From the NCBI RefSeq assembly GCF_943914805.1, contig NZ_CALUDM010000049.1, positions 1-25,276 of the forward strand: DNA of 25,276 bases. Reading direction: 5' to 3'. Positions 7,241 to 15,452 of the stretch are shown here, one piece after another. Origin of the DNA: an uncultured Acinetobacter sp. (GTDB lineage: Bacteria; Pseudomonadota; Gammaproteobacteria; Pseudomonadales; Moraxellaceae). The first letter of the stretch is position 1; every line of letters begins with the position of its first letter. Below the pieces are notes generated by a model. That model was not told where the DNA came from and did no database searches. It saw nothing but the letters and a program-made list of their open reading frames with translations. A program made the translations under genes and the position numbers.

Positions 7241-8692
7241 ATGGTTAATTTTTTAAGAATAGTTCTAAATTTAAAAAGAATAATTGGGCAGTTTGTGCGT
7301 ATTTTCAAAACTAAATTCATCCGTCCTCTTCAACAATATAAAACCATTATCACTTCACTTTTATTTGCCAGTCTCAGTGCTTGGACGCCACATATTCATG
7401 CTCAAACACAAAGTAAATTGGCAAGAACTACATTTGAAACAACCTTGAAAAATGGTTTAAAAGTCATTATCCGTGAAGATCACCGTGCGCCCATTGTCAT
7501 GACACAAATTTGGTATGGCGTGGGTAGTAGTGACGAATCTGGCAATGTACTCGGTATTTCCCATGTACTTGAACATATGATGTTTAAAGGCACTCAAAAA
7601 GTTCCAGATGATGAATTTAATCGCCTGAGTAGGCTTTACGGTGGATCTACCAATGCAACAACCTATAATAATTACACCAATTATTATCAGCTTTATCCTA
7701 AAAAATATTTTCCTTTAGCATTGGAATTAGAAGCAGATCGCATGAAAAATCTTGTATTAAAACAACAAGATTTTGAACCTGAAATAAAAGTGGTTATGGA
7801 AGAACGGCGACAAAGAACGGATGATAATCCACGTAATTTGGCATATGAACGCTTTAAATGGATAGCCTATCCAACCAGTCATCATCGCCAACCCGTGATT
7901 GGATTTATGAAAAATCTAAAGAATATTCAAATAGATGACTTAAAAAATTGGTACCAAACATGGTACACACCCAATAATGCAGCTTTGGTGATTGTCGGTG
8001 ATGTCAATGCAGAGCAAGCATTAAAACAAGTTGAAAAATATTTTGCATTGATTCCACAAAAGCAACTGCCTGATCGCAATGATGTACTTGAATTTGATCG
8101 GATTGGTTATCGTCACATGGAAATTCAGCTTCCTGCCCAAGTGCCTAATTTATTTATGGCATGGAATGTTCAATCCATTGCAACAGCAAAAAACCCACAA
8201 GACGCTTATGCATTAACTATTATTCAATCTTTATTGGATGGCAGTATTTCAGCACGACTGCAAGATCGTTTAGTCCGTGATAAAAAGCTTTTAACTGCGA
8301 TAAGCGTAAGTTATGACCCTTACAATCGTGGTGATAGCTTATTTATGATTTCAGCCCTACCTAGCGACGGCGTGTCTTTAGATGAAGCACAAAAAGCAAT
8401 TGAAAAAGAAATGAATTTATTCAAAACAGAATTGGTCAATCAAGCTGAATTAGACCGTGTTAAAAACAACTTCATTTCACATCTAATTTATAGTCAAGAT
8501 GATATCGGTGGACAAGCCAATATGATTGGTAAACTTGAGGTGAATGGTCTCAGTTTTCGTTTGATTGATGAATTACCTAAACATTATGACACTGTGACAC
8601 CACAGGATTTACAGCGTATTGCCAATATTTACTTTGTCAAAGAAAACCTCAGCAGTTTGTATTTGATGCCTGAAAATTCAAAAGATCAATAG
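7241..8692 (+). CDS. M16 family zinc metallopeptidase, catalytic-type subunit
   Basis: 483 residues. The HxxEH inverted zinc motif is complete (His108, Glu111, His112 in GISHVLEHMMFKGT). The distal glutamate is in VVMEERRQRTDDNP (Glu187 or Glu188), the expected 74-76 residues downstream. A basic N-terminus and hydrophobic stretch (about 36-48) ending in HIHA look like a Sec signal peptide with an unusually long n-region, so the protein is probably periplasmic. An in-frame GTG at 7295 would give a more normal signal peptide; no strong ribosome binding site decides between them. It shares an operon with a second M16 gene starting within 11 bases of its stop. Substrate unknown: peptide degradation or processing in the envelope. 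Confidence 0.9.
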   Translation: MVNFLRIVLNLKRIIGQFVRIFKTKFIRPLQQYKTIITSLLFASLSAWTPHIHAQTQSKLARTTFETTLKNGLKVIIREDHRAPIVMTQIWYGVGSSDESGNVLGISHVLEHMMFKGTQKVPDDEFNRLSRLYGGSTNATTYNNYTNYYQLYPKKYFPLALELEADRMKNLVLKQQDFEPEIKVVMEERRQRTDDNPRNLAYERFKWIAYPTSHHRQPVIGFMKNLKNIQIDDLKNWYQTWYTPNNAALVIVGDVNAEQALKQVEKYFALIPQKQLPDRNDVLEFDRIGYRHMEIQLPAQVPNLFMAWNVQSIATAKNPQDAYALTIIQSLLDGSISARLQDRLVRDKKLLTAISVSYDPYNRGDSLFMISALPSDGVSLDEAQKAIEKEMNLFKTELVNQAELDRVKNNFISHLIYSQDDIGGQANMIGKLEVNGLSFRLIDELPKHYDTVTPQDLQRIANIYFVKENLSSLYLMPENSKDQ

Positions 8693-8702
8693 GATGATGA
8701 CA

Positions 8703-10256
8703 ATGCGCTTAAACAAAATCGTCTTTAATACCCAATTACTCCTCCTATGTAGTGTGTTTTACCCAACGCTCAACCATACCGAAGCAGGATTTGAAAATCA
8801 TACTAACTCTGCTATTTATAATTCAAATAATAATTTAAAGGCACTATCCACATTACAAAGCCTGAAAAACTTAGGCGAATATCAACAATATCAAGCACCT
8901 TTTGTCCAAGATTTACAAAATACGCAAAATGTCAGAACCTTATTCGTCGCTGCGCAAGATTTGCCTATTGTTGATATTCAACTGACATTTAACGCAGGTT
9001 CAGCTCAAGATGAAACGCTCGGCAAAGGTTTATTTGGTATGTCAAATATGGCTGCAAAACTTCTCACTGAAGGAACAGAGCAATATTCAGCCAAGGAAAT
9101 CGCCTCAATATTTGAAGGTCTAGGTGCACAATTTAATGTGAATGCTTATCGAGATATGTTTATCGTCAAGCTCAGAGTTTTATCTGATCCTGAAAAGCTG
9201 AACCCCGCAATTAACATGATGCTTCATGTATTGAATCATTCTCAATTCAAGGCTTCTGGTTTAAACCTAGCTTTAAACAATACCAAAGTCGGTCAAAAGC
9301 AACTTAAAGAAAATCCAAGCCGATTGATGGAGATTAAATTTTATCGGACTTTGTATGGGCAACATCCTTATGCAGAGCCTACAGTCGGTACCAATGGCAG
9401 TATCCAGAAAATAACGCCTGAACTGTTGCGAGCATTTCGAGATAAATTACTTGTGGCACAAAATATGAATATGGCAATTACAGGTAATTTAAGCAGTGCC
9501 GAAGCCACTCAAATTTCCAATTTAATCAGTCAAAATCTGACTCAAGGTCAAGCAGCAGCACCACTTCCTGAACCTCAAGATCAAACAGATTTCAATATTC
9601 AGTACATTCCATACAATTCTACCCAAGCGCACGTGACGATGGGTCATTTGGCTATAAAGCGTAATGATCCAGATCGTATCGCTTTAGAAGTCGCAAATCA
9701 GATGTTTGGTGGTAACGGTTTTAATTCTATATTAATGAAAGAATTACGTGTAAAACGAGGTTATACCTATGGTGCATATAGCACATTAACTTCAACTGCT
9801 GCACGTGGTCTGTTTAGTTTGAGTTATGCGACTGAGCAAAATCAATTGATGAACAGTATTCAAGTTGCGCATCAGGCATTGAATGATTTCATCACCAAAC
9901 CAATATCTCAAAAACAACTGGATGAAACTAAAGAAGGTATGTTGCGTTCATTTCCAATGACGTTCAGTTCAAATGCCAATATTAATGCACAAATTGCAGC
10001 GATAGGTTTTTACCATCTTCCTGCGGATTATTTAACACAATATCAAAAGCAACTCAGTCTGGTAACACCGCAGCAATTACAACATGCTATTCAAAAAAAC
10101 TTACGTGCTGATCGATTAACTTTAGTGATTGTTGCTAATCAGTTGGATCAAAAAGCCTTAAAAGACATGCTGAATAATGACGTAAATTCAAAGAAAATTT
10201 TTAAGCCTGACACACCGAATCTAATCATTAAAACCACGATTAGACCATCTAAATAA
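8703..10256 (+). CDS. M16 family peptidase-like protein, non-catalytic subunit
   Basis: 517 residues with the M16 two-domain layout and an N-terminal hydrophobic signal-like segment (about 6-20). At the place of the zinc motif it reads GMSNMAAKLLTEGT: His, Glu and His are replaced by Asn115, Ala118 and Lys119, so it cannot bind zinc the usual way. The C-terminal half has ELRVKRGYTYGAYS, which resembles the Arg/Tyr substrate-binding signature of M16B partner subunits. This suggests a heterodimer with the gene before it. The third in-frame ATG (8703) is chosen because AGGA at 8691-8694 is eight bases upstream; ATG codons at 8694 and 8697 are alternatives. It converges on the next gene with a 10-base gap. 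Confidence 0.9.
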   Translation: MRLNKIVFNTQLLLLCSVFYPTLNHTEAGFENHTNSAIYNSNNNLKALSTLQSLKNLGEYQQYQAPFVQDLQNTQNVRTLFVAAQDLPIVDIQLTFNAGSAQDETLGKGLFGMSNMAAKLLTEGTEQYSAKEIASIFEGLGAQFNVNAYRDMFIVKLRVLSDPEKLNPAINMMLHVLNHSQFKASGLNLALNNTKVGQKQLKENPSRLMEIKFYRTLYGQHPYAEPTVGTNGSIQKITPELLRAFRDKLLVAQNMNMAITGNLSSAEATQISNLISQNLTQGQAAAPLPEPQDQTDFNIQYIPYNSTQAHVTMGHLAIKRNDPDRIALEVANQMFGGNGFNSILMKELRVKRGYTYGAYSTLTSTAARGLFSLSYATEQNQLMNSIQVAHQALNDFITKPISQKQLDETKEGMLRSFPMTFSSNANINAQIAAIGFYHLPADYLTQYQKQLSLVTPQQLQHAIQKNLRADRLTLVIVANQLDQKALKDMLNNDVNSKKIFKPDTPNLIIKTTIRPSK

Positions 10257-10266
10257 AGCTTGGATA

Positions 10267-10593
10267 TTATTCAGGATCAGCCATATCTACAGCAGGATAT
10301 TCTTTTACATGACTATTTTCAAAATGATAGGCACGTAATAAACGGAGATATTCAATTTTTTTAATCACGTCTTGATGTTGTAATTGCTTGGCGATTTTTT
10401 GTGTTTTAGGAAAAGTTGCCTGTTTTGAATATTGTGTCACTAAGCGGTATTGTTCAAGTTTGATTGGTCTAAGTAAAGCAAACGTCGCAACGGCCAAAAT
10501 GATCAGAATCATGCCGATAATAAAAGAATTCAAGATATTTTCCACAGGAAAAGAAGAATACAATTTTTGAAAATAACCTTTGAATTTGCGCAT
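10267..10593 (-). CDS. Small membrane protein of unknown function
   Basis: 108 residues, not recognised. One strong hydrophobic segment at about 23-41 (NSFIIGMILIILAVATFALL) follows a basic, aromatic N-terminus, and a soluble, mostly helical, charged C-terminal part follows (KQLQHQDVIKKIEYLRLLRAYHF). This suggests a single-pass inner-membrane protein with its C-terminal domain in the periplasm. Coding status is supported by the clean open frame, the plausible membrane topology and tight packing against the M16 gene. No domain or enzyme motif is visible. Confidence 0.7.
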   Translation of the reverse strand: MRKFKGYFQKLYSSFPVENILNSFIIGMILIILAVATFALLRPIKLEQYRLVTQYSKQATFPKTQKIAKQLQHQDVIKKIEYLRLLRAYHFENSHVKEYPAVDMADPE

Positions 10594-10764
10594 GAACTAC
10601 CTCTAACTACCGATAGTCTAATCATCCTGAACAGAAAAATATAGCGCTTTCTTTACATTGCTTTGCATAACATTTTAAAACAGTTCAGTTTTTATTTTGC
10701 GATATTAAATTTTTATTGCTGACTTTTAAACGATTGGATGATGACTATAGAGTAGACATAGACC

Positions 10765-10805
10765 GTAAAAAAGCCTTATTCACTGTAAAGGCGAATAAGG
10801 CTTTT
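10765..10805 (-). terminator. Intrinsic terminator of the gene at 10865-11221
   Basis: AAAAGCCTTATTC (10769-10781) pairs perfectly over 13 bases with GAATAAGGCTTTT (10793-10805) around an 11-base loop. On the minus strand it ends in a run of six T. It lies 60 bases past the stop of the small membrane protein gene. Confidence 0.88.
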
Positions 10806-10864
10806 CATGATTCATTTTTAAAAGCTGATTTAAAATAATTTCCTATTAAGCACCTAAACATATA

Positions 10865-11221
10865 TTAAATAACGGCTTTCAGGAATGAAAAATATAAAAT
10901 AACAGCAATAATGATAAGCACAATACTGACAGCAAAAACCCCGACCCCGCCTTCAGCATGCGCAGGATGCAAATCATCATCGTCTGCAAGTCTTCTTAAT
11001 TCACCGTCATAGATACGATAAAACCCTGCCTTTTGCGTTGGATTCAAATCTTTGGTATAATCGTTTACGCGTTTCCGTTGTGCCAAACAATAGTCACCTA
11101 GATGTATTTCTTGATGATAAATTGCTTCGTCCAACAGTTTACGATGATACTGAGCTAATTCAACGATTTGAGATTCAGCTGGAGGTACATCAAAAGTAAA
11201 TCCATCTATTACATTTGTCAT
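10865..11221 (-). CDS. Small tail-anchored membrane protein of unknown function
   Basis: 118 residues, not recognised. A soluble, charged N-terminal part (about 1-85, with a central QRKRVNDYTKDLNPTQKAGF stretch and an acidic LADDDDLHPAH patch) is followed by a Gly-rich hinge and one C-terminal hydrophobic helix (about 93-114, VFAVSIVLIIIAVILYFSF). This is the layout of a tail-anchored inner-membrane protein with a cytoplasmic domain. AGGGAG precedes the ATG at good spacing, and a strong terminator follows, which supports a real single gene. It diverges from the Sel1-like gene. Confidence 0.75.
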   Translation of the reverse strand: MTNVIDGFTFDVPPAESQIVELAQYHRKLLDEAIYHQEIHLGDYCLAQRKRVNDYTKDLNPTQKAGFYRIYDGELRRLADDDDLHPAHAEGGVGVFAVSIVLIIIAVILYFSFLKAVI

Positions 11222-11323
11222 GTTGTTCTCCCTTTGTCATAATTCTCATATTAATTTTAATAAATATTATTTCTGATTAATGTTTAATCATGTAATCATA
11301 TGTTCGTCAAGTCCCTTTTTAAA

Positions 11324-11357
11324 TTTACTTGACAAGTAAAGTAAATTGTAATATTAG
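11324..11357 (+). promoter_or_regulatory. Promoter of the Sel1-like gene with an overlapping palindromic operator
   Basis: TTGACA (11329-11334) is a perfect -35 hexamer, and TATTAG (11352-11357) is a possible -10 at 17-base spacing. The -35 sits inside an exact inverted repeat, TTTACTT-GAC-AAGTAAA (11324-11340). Such an arrangement is typical of a repressor operator. The regulator is not encoded nearby and its family cannot be told. Confidence 0.6.
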
Positions 11358-11442
11358 TTTAATAAAGTTAAGTTAGATTAGTTAAGTATAGGCTCCGATG
11401 GGGAGCTAAGTTAAAGATCATAATTACAATAAGGAGTTATAT

Positions 11443-11676
11443 ATGATTCATCAAATCTCTCATCAAGACTTAGAACATGTTTATGCAAATGCAGTAAATA
11501 CAATTCAATGTGAAATGAACTTTGTAGATGCGGTTAAAGCGTTAGAAGATGCAGCAAAAGCTGGACATGGTAAAGCAGCAACATTTCTTGCAGAACTTTA
11601 TTTCCAAGGTTTCCGCGTAGAACGAGATTCACTAAAAGCGCAGTACTGGCAAAAAATGGCCACGATGCAAGCCTAA
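11443..11676 (+). CDS. Small Sel1-like repeat protein
   Basis: 77 residues. Residues about 29-75 follow the Sel1/TPR-like pattern (ALEDAAKAGHGKAATFLAEL, then YFQGFRVERDSLKAQYW), giving a little over one repeat; longer Sel1 proteins have several. There is no signal peptide, so it is probably cytoplasmic and probably acts by binding another protein. AAGGAG stands well spaced before the ATG, and a strong promoter and terminator frame the gene as a single transcript with a leader of about 80 bases. The leader holds a small GCTCC/GGAGC hairpin (about 11392-11406). The partner is unknown. Confidence 0.8.
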   Translation: MIHQISHQDLEHVYANAVNTIQCEMNFVDAVKALEDAAKAGHGKAATFLAELYFQGFRVERDSLKAQYWQKMATMQA

Positions 11677-11678
11677 TC

Positions 11679-11703
11679 AAACGTCACCTCGGTGGCGTTT
11701 TTT
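11679..11703 (+). terminator. Intrinsic terminator of the Sel1-like gene
   Basis: AAACGTCACC (11679-11688) pairs with GGTGGCGTTT (11691-11700), with one G-U pair, and the T run extends to 11703. It starts two bases after the stop codon. Confidence 0.92.
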
Positions 11704-11831
11704 AATGCCTCATTTAAATGAATTACTTTTCACTCAAATTTAATAAATTCTTACGATTCAATATAAAGTACCAACGGTTCTTAGGTCATTTTGCTTTAGA
11801 ATGGTTGGTGCGCTAGACACGATTGTAAATC

Positions 11832-12209
11832 ATGAAAAAATATATTCATCTTCAACCCATCTCTAATGAGTTGTTTCTTAAAATTTCGGTTCTTAAATCA
11901 TTAATGTATTGTGGCGTATTGTGGGGTCTGTACCACGAAGGCTGGGCAATGAAGTCAGATCAAAATGAAGTCTTCTTCCCTTTTTGGCTCAATTCAGTTC
12001 AAGCATTTCAATATGCAAAAATACATTGGCCACATTATACCCCTCGAAAAATCACCCCAAAAGATTTTGAAGAATCATTGCTGCCTACATTGAAACGACT
12101 CAATGTTAAACCTGCATTGTTTAACTCATCATCACGGAAATTTAAACTTTCAACAACTCAAATGCATCATTTCTTTTTTAACAACAACATTCAATTTCAA
12201 GCGATTTAA
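11832..12209 (+). CDS. DUF2750 domain protein
   Basis: 125 residues. The pattern matches DUF2750: a WGLYHEGWAM segment (31-40), then PFWLNSVQAFQYAKIHWP (50-67), PRKITPKDFEESLLPTLKRL (71-90) and a final VKPALF strand. These proteins look like small cytoplasmic adaptor-like or immunity-like domains, but no function is established. It has a His- and Asn-rich C-terminal tail. The ribosome binding site is weak. It probably forms its own transcript between the Sel1-like gene terminator and the CBS gene promoter. Confidence 0.75.
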   Translation: MKKYIHLQPISNELFLKISVLKSLMYCGVLWGLYHEGWAMKSDQNEVFFPFWLNSVQAFQYAKIHWPHYTPRKITPKDFEESLLPTLKRLNVKPALFNSSSRKFKLSTTQMHHFFFNNNIQFQAI

Positions 12210-12263
12210 TTTACAAATCGTTTTTGAGTTTTAAAATCACTGTAAAAATTTATTGTTATATTT

Positions 12264-12292
12264 TTGACTGCAAAGTATTTTCAAACTTTAAA
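12264..12292 (+). promoter_or_regulatory. Putative promoter of the CBS-domain gene
   Basis: TTGACT (12264-12269) and TTTAAA (12287-12292) are separated by 17 bases. Transcription would start near 12299, giving a leader of about 50 bases that holds a small hairpin, GATGC-N7-GCATC (12312-12328). The promoter lies inside the upstream in-frame extension of the CBS reading frame, which argues against a start earlier than 12350. Confidence 0.5.
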
Positions 12293-12349
12293 AATACAGT
12301 TAAGTTAAAAGGATGCAGCATAAGCATCATTGGAAAAGGAAGAATAATT

Positions 12350-12781
12350 ATGACGACAGTAGCACAAGTGATTCAAGATAAAGTAGGACAAGAGGTTCAT
12401 ACCATTTCCCCTTCTGCCACGGTACTTGCAGCGATTACGCTCATGGCAAATAAAGGGATTGGCGCTGTGGTTGTAACTCAAGATTCTAAAGTCGTAGGAA
12501 TTCTCTCTGAACGTGATTACACCCGTAAAATTGCGCTGATGCAACGTACTTCAGACCATACAACCGTTGCTGAGATTATGACGCCAAAAGTCATTTCAGT
12601 CACACCAAGTCATACTGTCGATGATTGTTTAAGCCTAATGACAGACGGTCATTTACGTCACCTACCTGTTATGGAAGGTGAAAAACTGGTTGGATTTATT
12701 TCTATTGGTGATTTAGTTAAAGCCACTATGGAAGATCAAAGAAAACTGATTGAACAGTTACAACAATATATTTCAGGTTAA
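12350..12781 (+). CDS. Two-CBS-domain protein
   Basis: 143 residues made of two tandem CBS domains (about 8-65 and 73-130), a Bateman module that usually binds adenine nucleotides (AMP, ATP, NADH or S-adenosylmethionine). Typical CBS features are seen in both: AITLMANKGIGAVVV with KVVGILSERDYTRK, and CLSLMTDGHLRHLPVM with LVGFISIGDLVK. There is no partner domain, so it may act as a stand-alone sensor. The ATG at 12350 is chosen because GGAAAAGGAAG is well placed before it and the frame upstream reads as non-family sequence over a promoter. It is a single gene with a terminator. Confidence 0.9.
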   Translation: MTTVAQVIQDKVGQEVHTISPSATVLAAITLMANKGIGAVVVTQDSKVVGILSERDYTRKIALMQRTSDHTTVAEIMTPKVISVTPSHTVDDCLSLMTDGHLRHLPVMEGEKLVGFISIGDLVKATMEDQRKLIEQLQQYISG

Positions 12782-12846
12782 TATTAAAGTTCAGCAGTGT
12801 CATCAAATGTTTACATCGATATTTTAGTCGAGTTGAAATACCAAAT

Positions 12847-12871
12847 AAACCTAGCAATTGCTAGGTTTTTT
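12847..12871 (+). terminator. Bidirectional terminator between the CBS gene and trpB
   Basis: AAACCTAGC (12847-12855) pairs with GCTAGGTTT (12860-12868) around AATT, with a T run to 12871. The T-rich complement tail means it may also stop trpB transcripts arriving from the other side. Confidence 0.88.
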
Positions 12872-12916
12872 GAGCTTATGTTTATGTTAATGGATATAGA
12901 ATCTATAAACTTAAGA

Positions 12917-14125
12917 TTAATTTAGACCCAACTTTCCTGCGACATAATCAGCATCTTTATCGCCACGACCTGATAGATTCACAACGATGTTGATTTCTTT
13001 TGACATCTTCGGCGCTTCAAGAATCGCCCAAGCTACAGCATGTGAACTTTCCAATGCAGGGACAATACCTTCAACTCGAGAAAGCGTCATAAACGCATCC
13101 AAACACTCTTGGTCTGTTGCAGTCGAATATTCAACACGCCCGATATCTTTCAAGAAACTATGTTGAGGACCAACACCTGGGTAATCTAAACCTGAAGCAA
13201 TAGAATGTACTGGTAAAGGCTCACCCTGTTCATTTTCCAGCACATAGCATGCCATACCATGAATCTGACTTGGTTTACCCAAAGTCAATGTCGCCGAATG
13301 CATATCCGTATCCAAACCATGACCTGCTGGCTCTACACCGACCAATTTGACATCCGTATCGTTCAAAAATGCTGTGAATGCACCCATCGCATTTGAACCA
13401 CCACCGACACATGCCACGATATAATCAGGCTGAGCACCAAAACGATCTTGTGTTTGAACTTTGATTTCATTCCCAATGATCGATTGAAAATCACGAACCA
13501 TTTTTGGAAATGGATGAGGGCCAACCACAGATCCAATCGCGTAGATAAAGTTTTGAGGATCTTTTAAATATTCTTCAAATGCGCTGTCTACAGCATCTTT
13601 GAGTGTCGCTGTACCTTGAGTAACTGAAACTAAGTTAGCACCCAAAATCTTCATTTTTACGACATTTGGATGTTCTTTTTCAATATCGACCTGTCCCATA
13701 TGAATTTCACATGGAATACCCACTAAAGCACATGCTGTCGCCAAAGCTACGCCATGTTGACCAGCACCAGTTTCAGCAATGACCTTGGTTTTCCCCATAT
13801 ACTTAGCAAGTAAAGCCTCACCTAAGCAATGGTTAATTTTATGTGCACCTGTATGATTTAAATCTTCTCGCTTTAAATAAATCTGTGCGCCACCCAATTG
13901 ATCTGAAAGGCGTTTAGCATGAAATAAAGGACTTGGACGACCAACATAGTTGGCAAATAGATCAGCTAATTCATTTTGAAATTCAGGTGTTTTACGAATT
14001 TCTTCATAAGCCACATTAATCTCATCCATTGCTTGTTTTAAATGCGGTGGAATAAACTGACCACCATATTCTCCGAAAAAACCTTCTTCATTCGGTAAAG
14101 CAACGCCATTGATTTGATGATCCAT
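12917..14125 (-). CDS. trpB: Tryptophan synthase beta chain (stand-alone copy)
   Basis: 402 residues of the PLP-dependent TrpB family, which joins indole and serine to make tryptophan. Motifs are intact: LKREDLNHTGAHKIN with Lys96 as the PLP-binding lysine, AETGAGQHG (117-125) with the catalytic glutamate Glu118, CVGGGSNAMG for the PLP phosphate, GLDYPGVGPQHS, ESSHA and the closing NLSGRGDKD. The REDLNHTGAHKIN form differs from the enterobacterial LLHGGAHK form. No trpA or other trp gene lies beside it. It could be the main TrpB in an odd place or a second copy used for indole salvage. GAGGGA stands before the ATG. Confidence 0.93.
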   Translation of the reverse strand: MDHQINGVALPNEEGFFGEYGGQFIPPHLKQAMDEINVAYEEIRKTPEFQNELADLFANYVGRPSPLFHAKRLSDQLGGAQIYLKREDLNHTGAHKINHCLGEALLAKYMGKTKVIAETGAGQHGVALATACALVGIPCEIHMGQVDIEKEHPNVVKMKILGANLVSVTQGTATLKDAVDSAFEEYLKDPQNFIYAIGSVVGPHPFPKMVRDFQSIIGNEIKVQTQDRFGAQPDYIVACVGGGSNAMGAFTAFLNDTDVKLVGVEPAGHGLDTDMHSATLTLGKPSQIHGMACYVLENEQGEPLPVHSIASGLDYPGVGPQHSFLKDIGRVEYSTATDQECLDAFMTLSRVEGIVPALESSHAVAWAILEAPKMSKEINIVVNLSGRGDKDADYVAGKLGLN

Positions 14126-14249
14126 CTTAATCCCTCATTTAAGCATCACAGCTTTTATAAGCACAGTTTTGAAATTCACACATCGTTGAAGATCTTTCTA
14201 GATTCGACGACCTCTCAAAAGCCTGTCAAAAACCAGCCAAAGATCTACA

Positions 14250-15437
14250 TTAACGAGATAAATATTTGGTCATATCTTCAATGCCTTTTAAAGTCATTGG
14301 AAACATATGATCGTCAAATATTTGCTTAATCATGTTAATTGTCTGGGTATAGTGCCAATAACCTTGTTCTTCAGGATTTAACCACGCTGTTTTTTCAAAA
14401 TGATTGCGTAAACGACGTAACCAAACATCACCCGCTTCATCATTCATATATTCAACAGAGCCACCAGCTGATTTCAACTCATATGGCGCCATACTCGCAT
14501 CACCGACCACGATGACACGGTAGTCCTTACCATAGGTATTGAACAAATCCCATGTATTCATACGTGTAGAAGAACGACGATGATTGTCCTTCCAAACATA
14601 ATCATATAAACAATTATGAAAATAAAAATATTCTAAAGTTTTAAATTCTGTCTTGGCTGCACTAAACAACTTTTCACATTGTGCGATGTGAGAATCCATC
14701 GATCCCCCCACATCAAACAACATTAACACTTTAATACGGTTACGACGCTCAGGCACCATTTGAACATCTAAAATGCCTTGTTTGGCAGTTTCGTAAATCG
14801 TGCCTTTAATGTCTAATTCTTCTGCTGCGCCCTGACGTGCAAATTTCCGCAAACGACGCAGTGCCATTTGCATTTGGCGTGTACCTAAAATTTGCTCATC
14901 ATCAAGATTTTGATATTTACGCTGTTCCCAAACCTTTACAGCAGAATTTTTACGGCTAGGTCCACCAATTCGCACACCTTCTGGATGATCACCAAAAGCA
15001 CCAAAAGGTGATGTTCCGCCTGTACCCACCATGCGATTACCACCTTGATGCTTTTTATGTTGTTCACGCAAGCGTTCTTCCAACATTTTCATCAATTCTT
15101 CAAGCGAACCTGCTTTCATCAATTCAGCACGTTGCTCAGGTGTTAAATGCTTTTCGAGTAGCTCTAAATCAAACCAATCTTTGGGTAATTTTTGAACTTT
15201 ACTGAGCAAATCATCGATATCAAAGGTATGAATACCTTCAAAATAATCCTTCATTGCACGGTCAAACTTGTCAAAGAATCTTTCATCTTTGACCATGACC
15301 GTTTTCACCAATTGATAGAAATCATCCTGATCTGCAAACACTAGACCTTGACTGATCGCTTGGTTTAAATCGATCAATTCACGTGTTGAAACGGGTACGC
15401 CATATTTTCGTAGGGTATAAAATAATCGCACAAACAT
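14250..15437 (-). CDS. VWA domain protein (CoxE-like)
   Basis: 395 residues. The first half is helical and charged with a Gly-rich hinge (about 131-160); the second half is a von Willebrand A domain. Its metal-binding motif, DVGGSM (Asp242-Ser246), has Gly at the first Ser position of the classic DxSxS; this seems usual for the branch but may change metal binding. VVVGDASMAP later matches the conserved Asp region. Such proteins work with the MoxR-type ATPase encoded just upstream (15-base gap), thought to act as a chaperone pair that activates metal enzymes or complexes. The target is unknown. GGGAGAG precedes the ATG. Confidence 0.87.
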   Translation of the reverse strand: MFVRLFYTLRKYGVPVSTRELIDLNQAISQGLVFADQDDFYQLVKTVMVKDERFFDKFDRAMKDYFEGIHTFDIDDLLSKVQKLPKDWFDLELLEKHLTPEQRAELMKAGSLEELMKMLEERLREQHKKHQGGNRMVGTGGTSPFGAFGDHPEGVRIGGPSRKNSAVKVWEQRKYQNLDDEQILGTRQMQMALRRLRKFARQGAAEELDIKGTIYETAKQGILDVQMVPERRNRIKVLMLFDVGGSMDSHIAQCEKLFSAAKTEFKTLEYFYFHNCLYDYVWKDNHRRSSTRMNTWDLFNTYGKDYRVIVVGDASMAPYELKSAGGSVEYMNDEAGDVWLRRLRNHFEKTAWLNPEEQGYWHYTQTINMIKQIFDDHMFPMTLKGIEDMTKYLSR

Positions 15438-15452
15438 GTTGCGACTCTCCCA

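Noticed and set aside
12224..12349. Upstream in-frame extension of the CBS protein (42 codons)
   Set aside because: It covers a good promoter (12264-12292), does not look like family sequence, and the ATG at 12350 has a strong ribosome binding site.
14114..14329. Open frame on the plus strand between trpB and the VWA gene
   Set aside because: It overlaps the 5' end of trpB and the 3' end of the VWA gene on the other strand and has no ribosome binding site or recognisable features.
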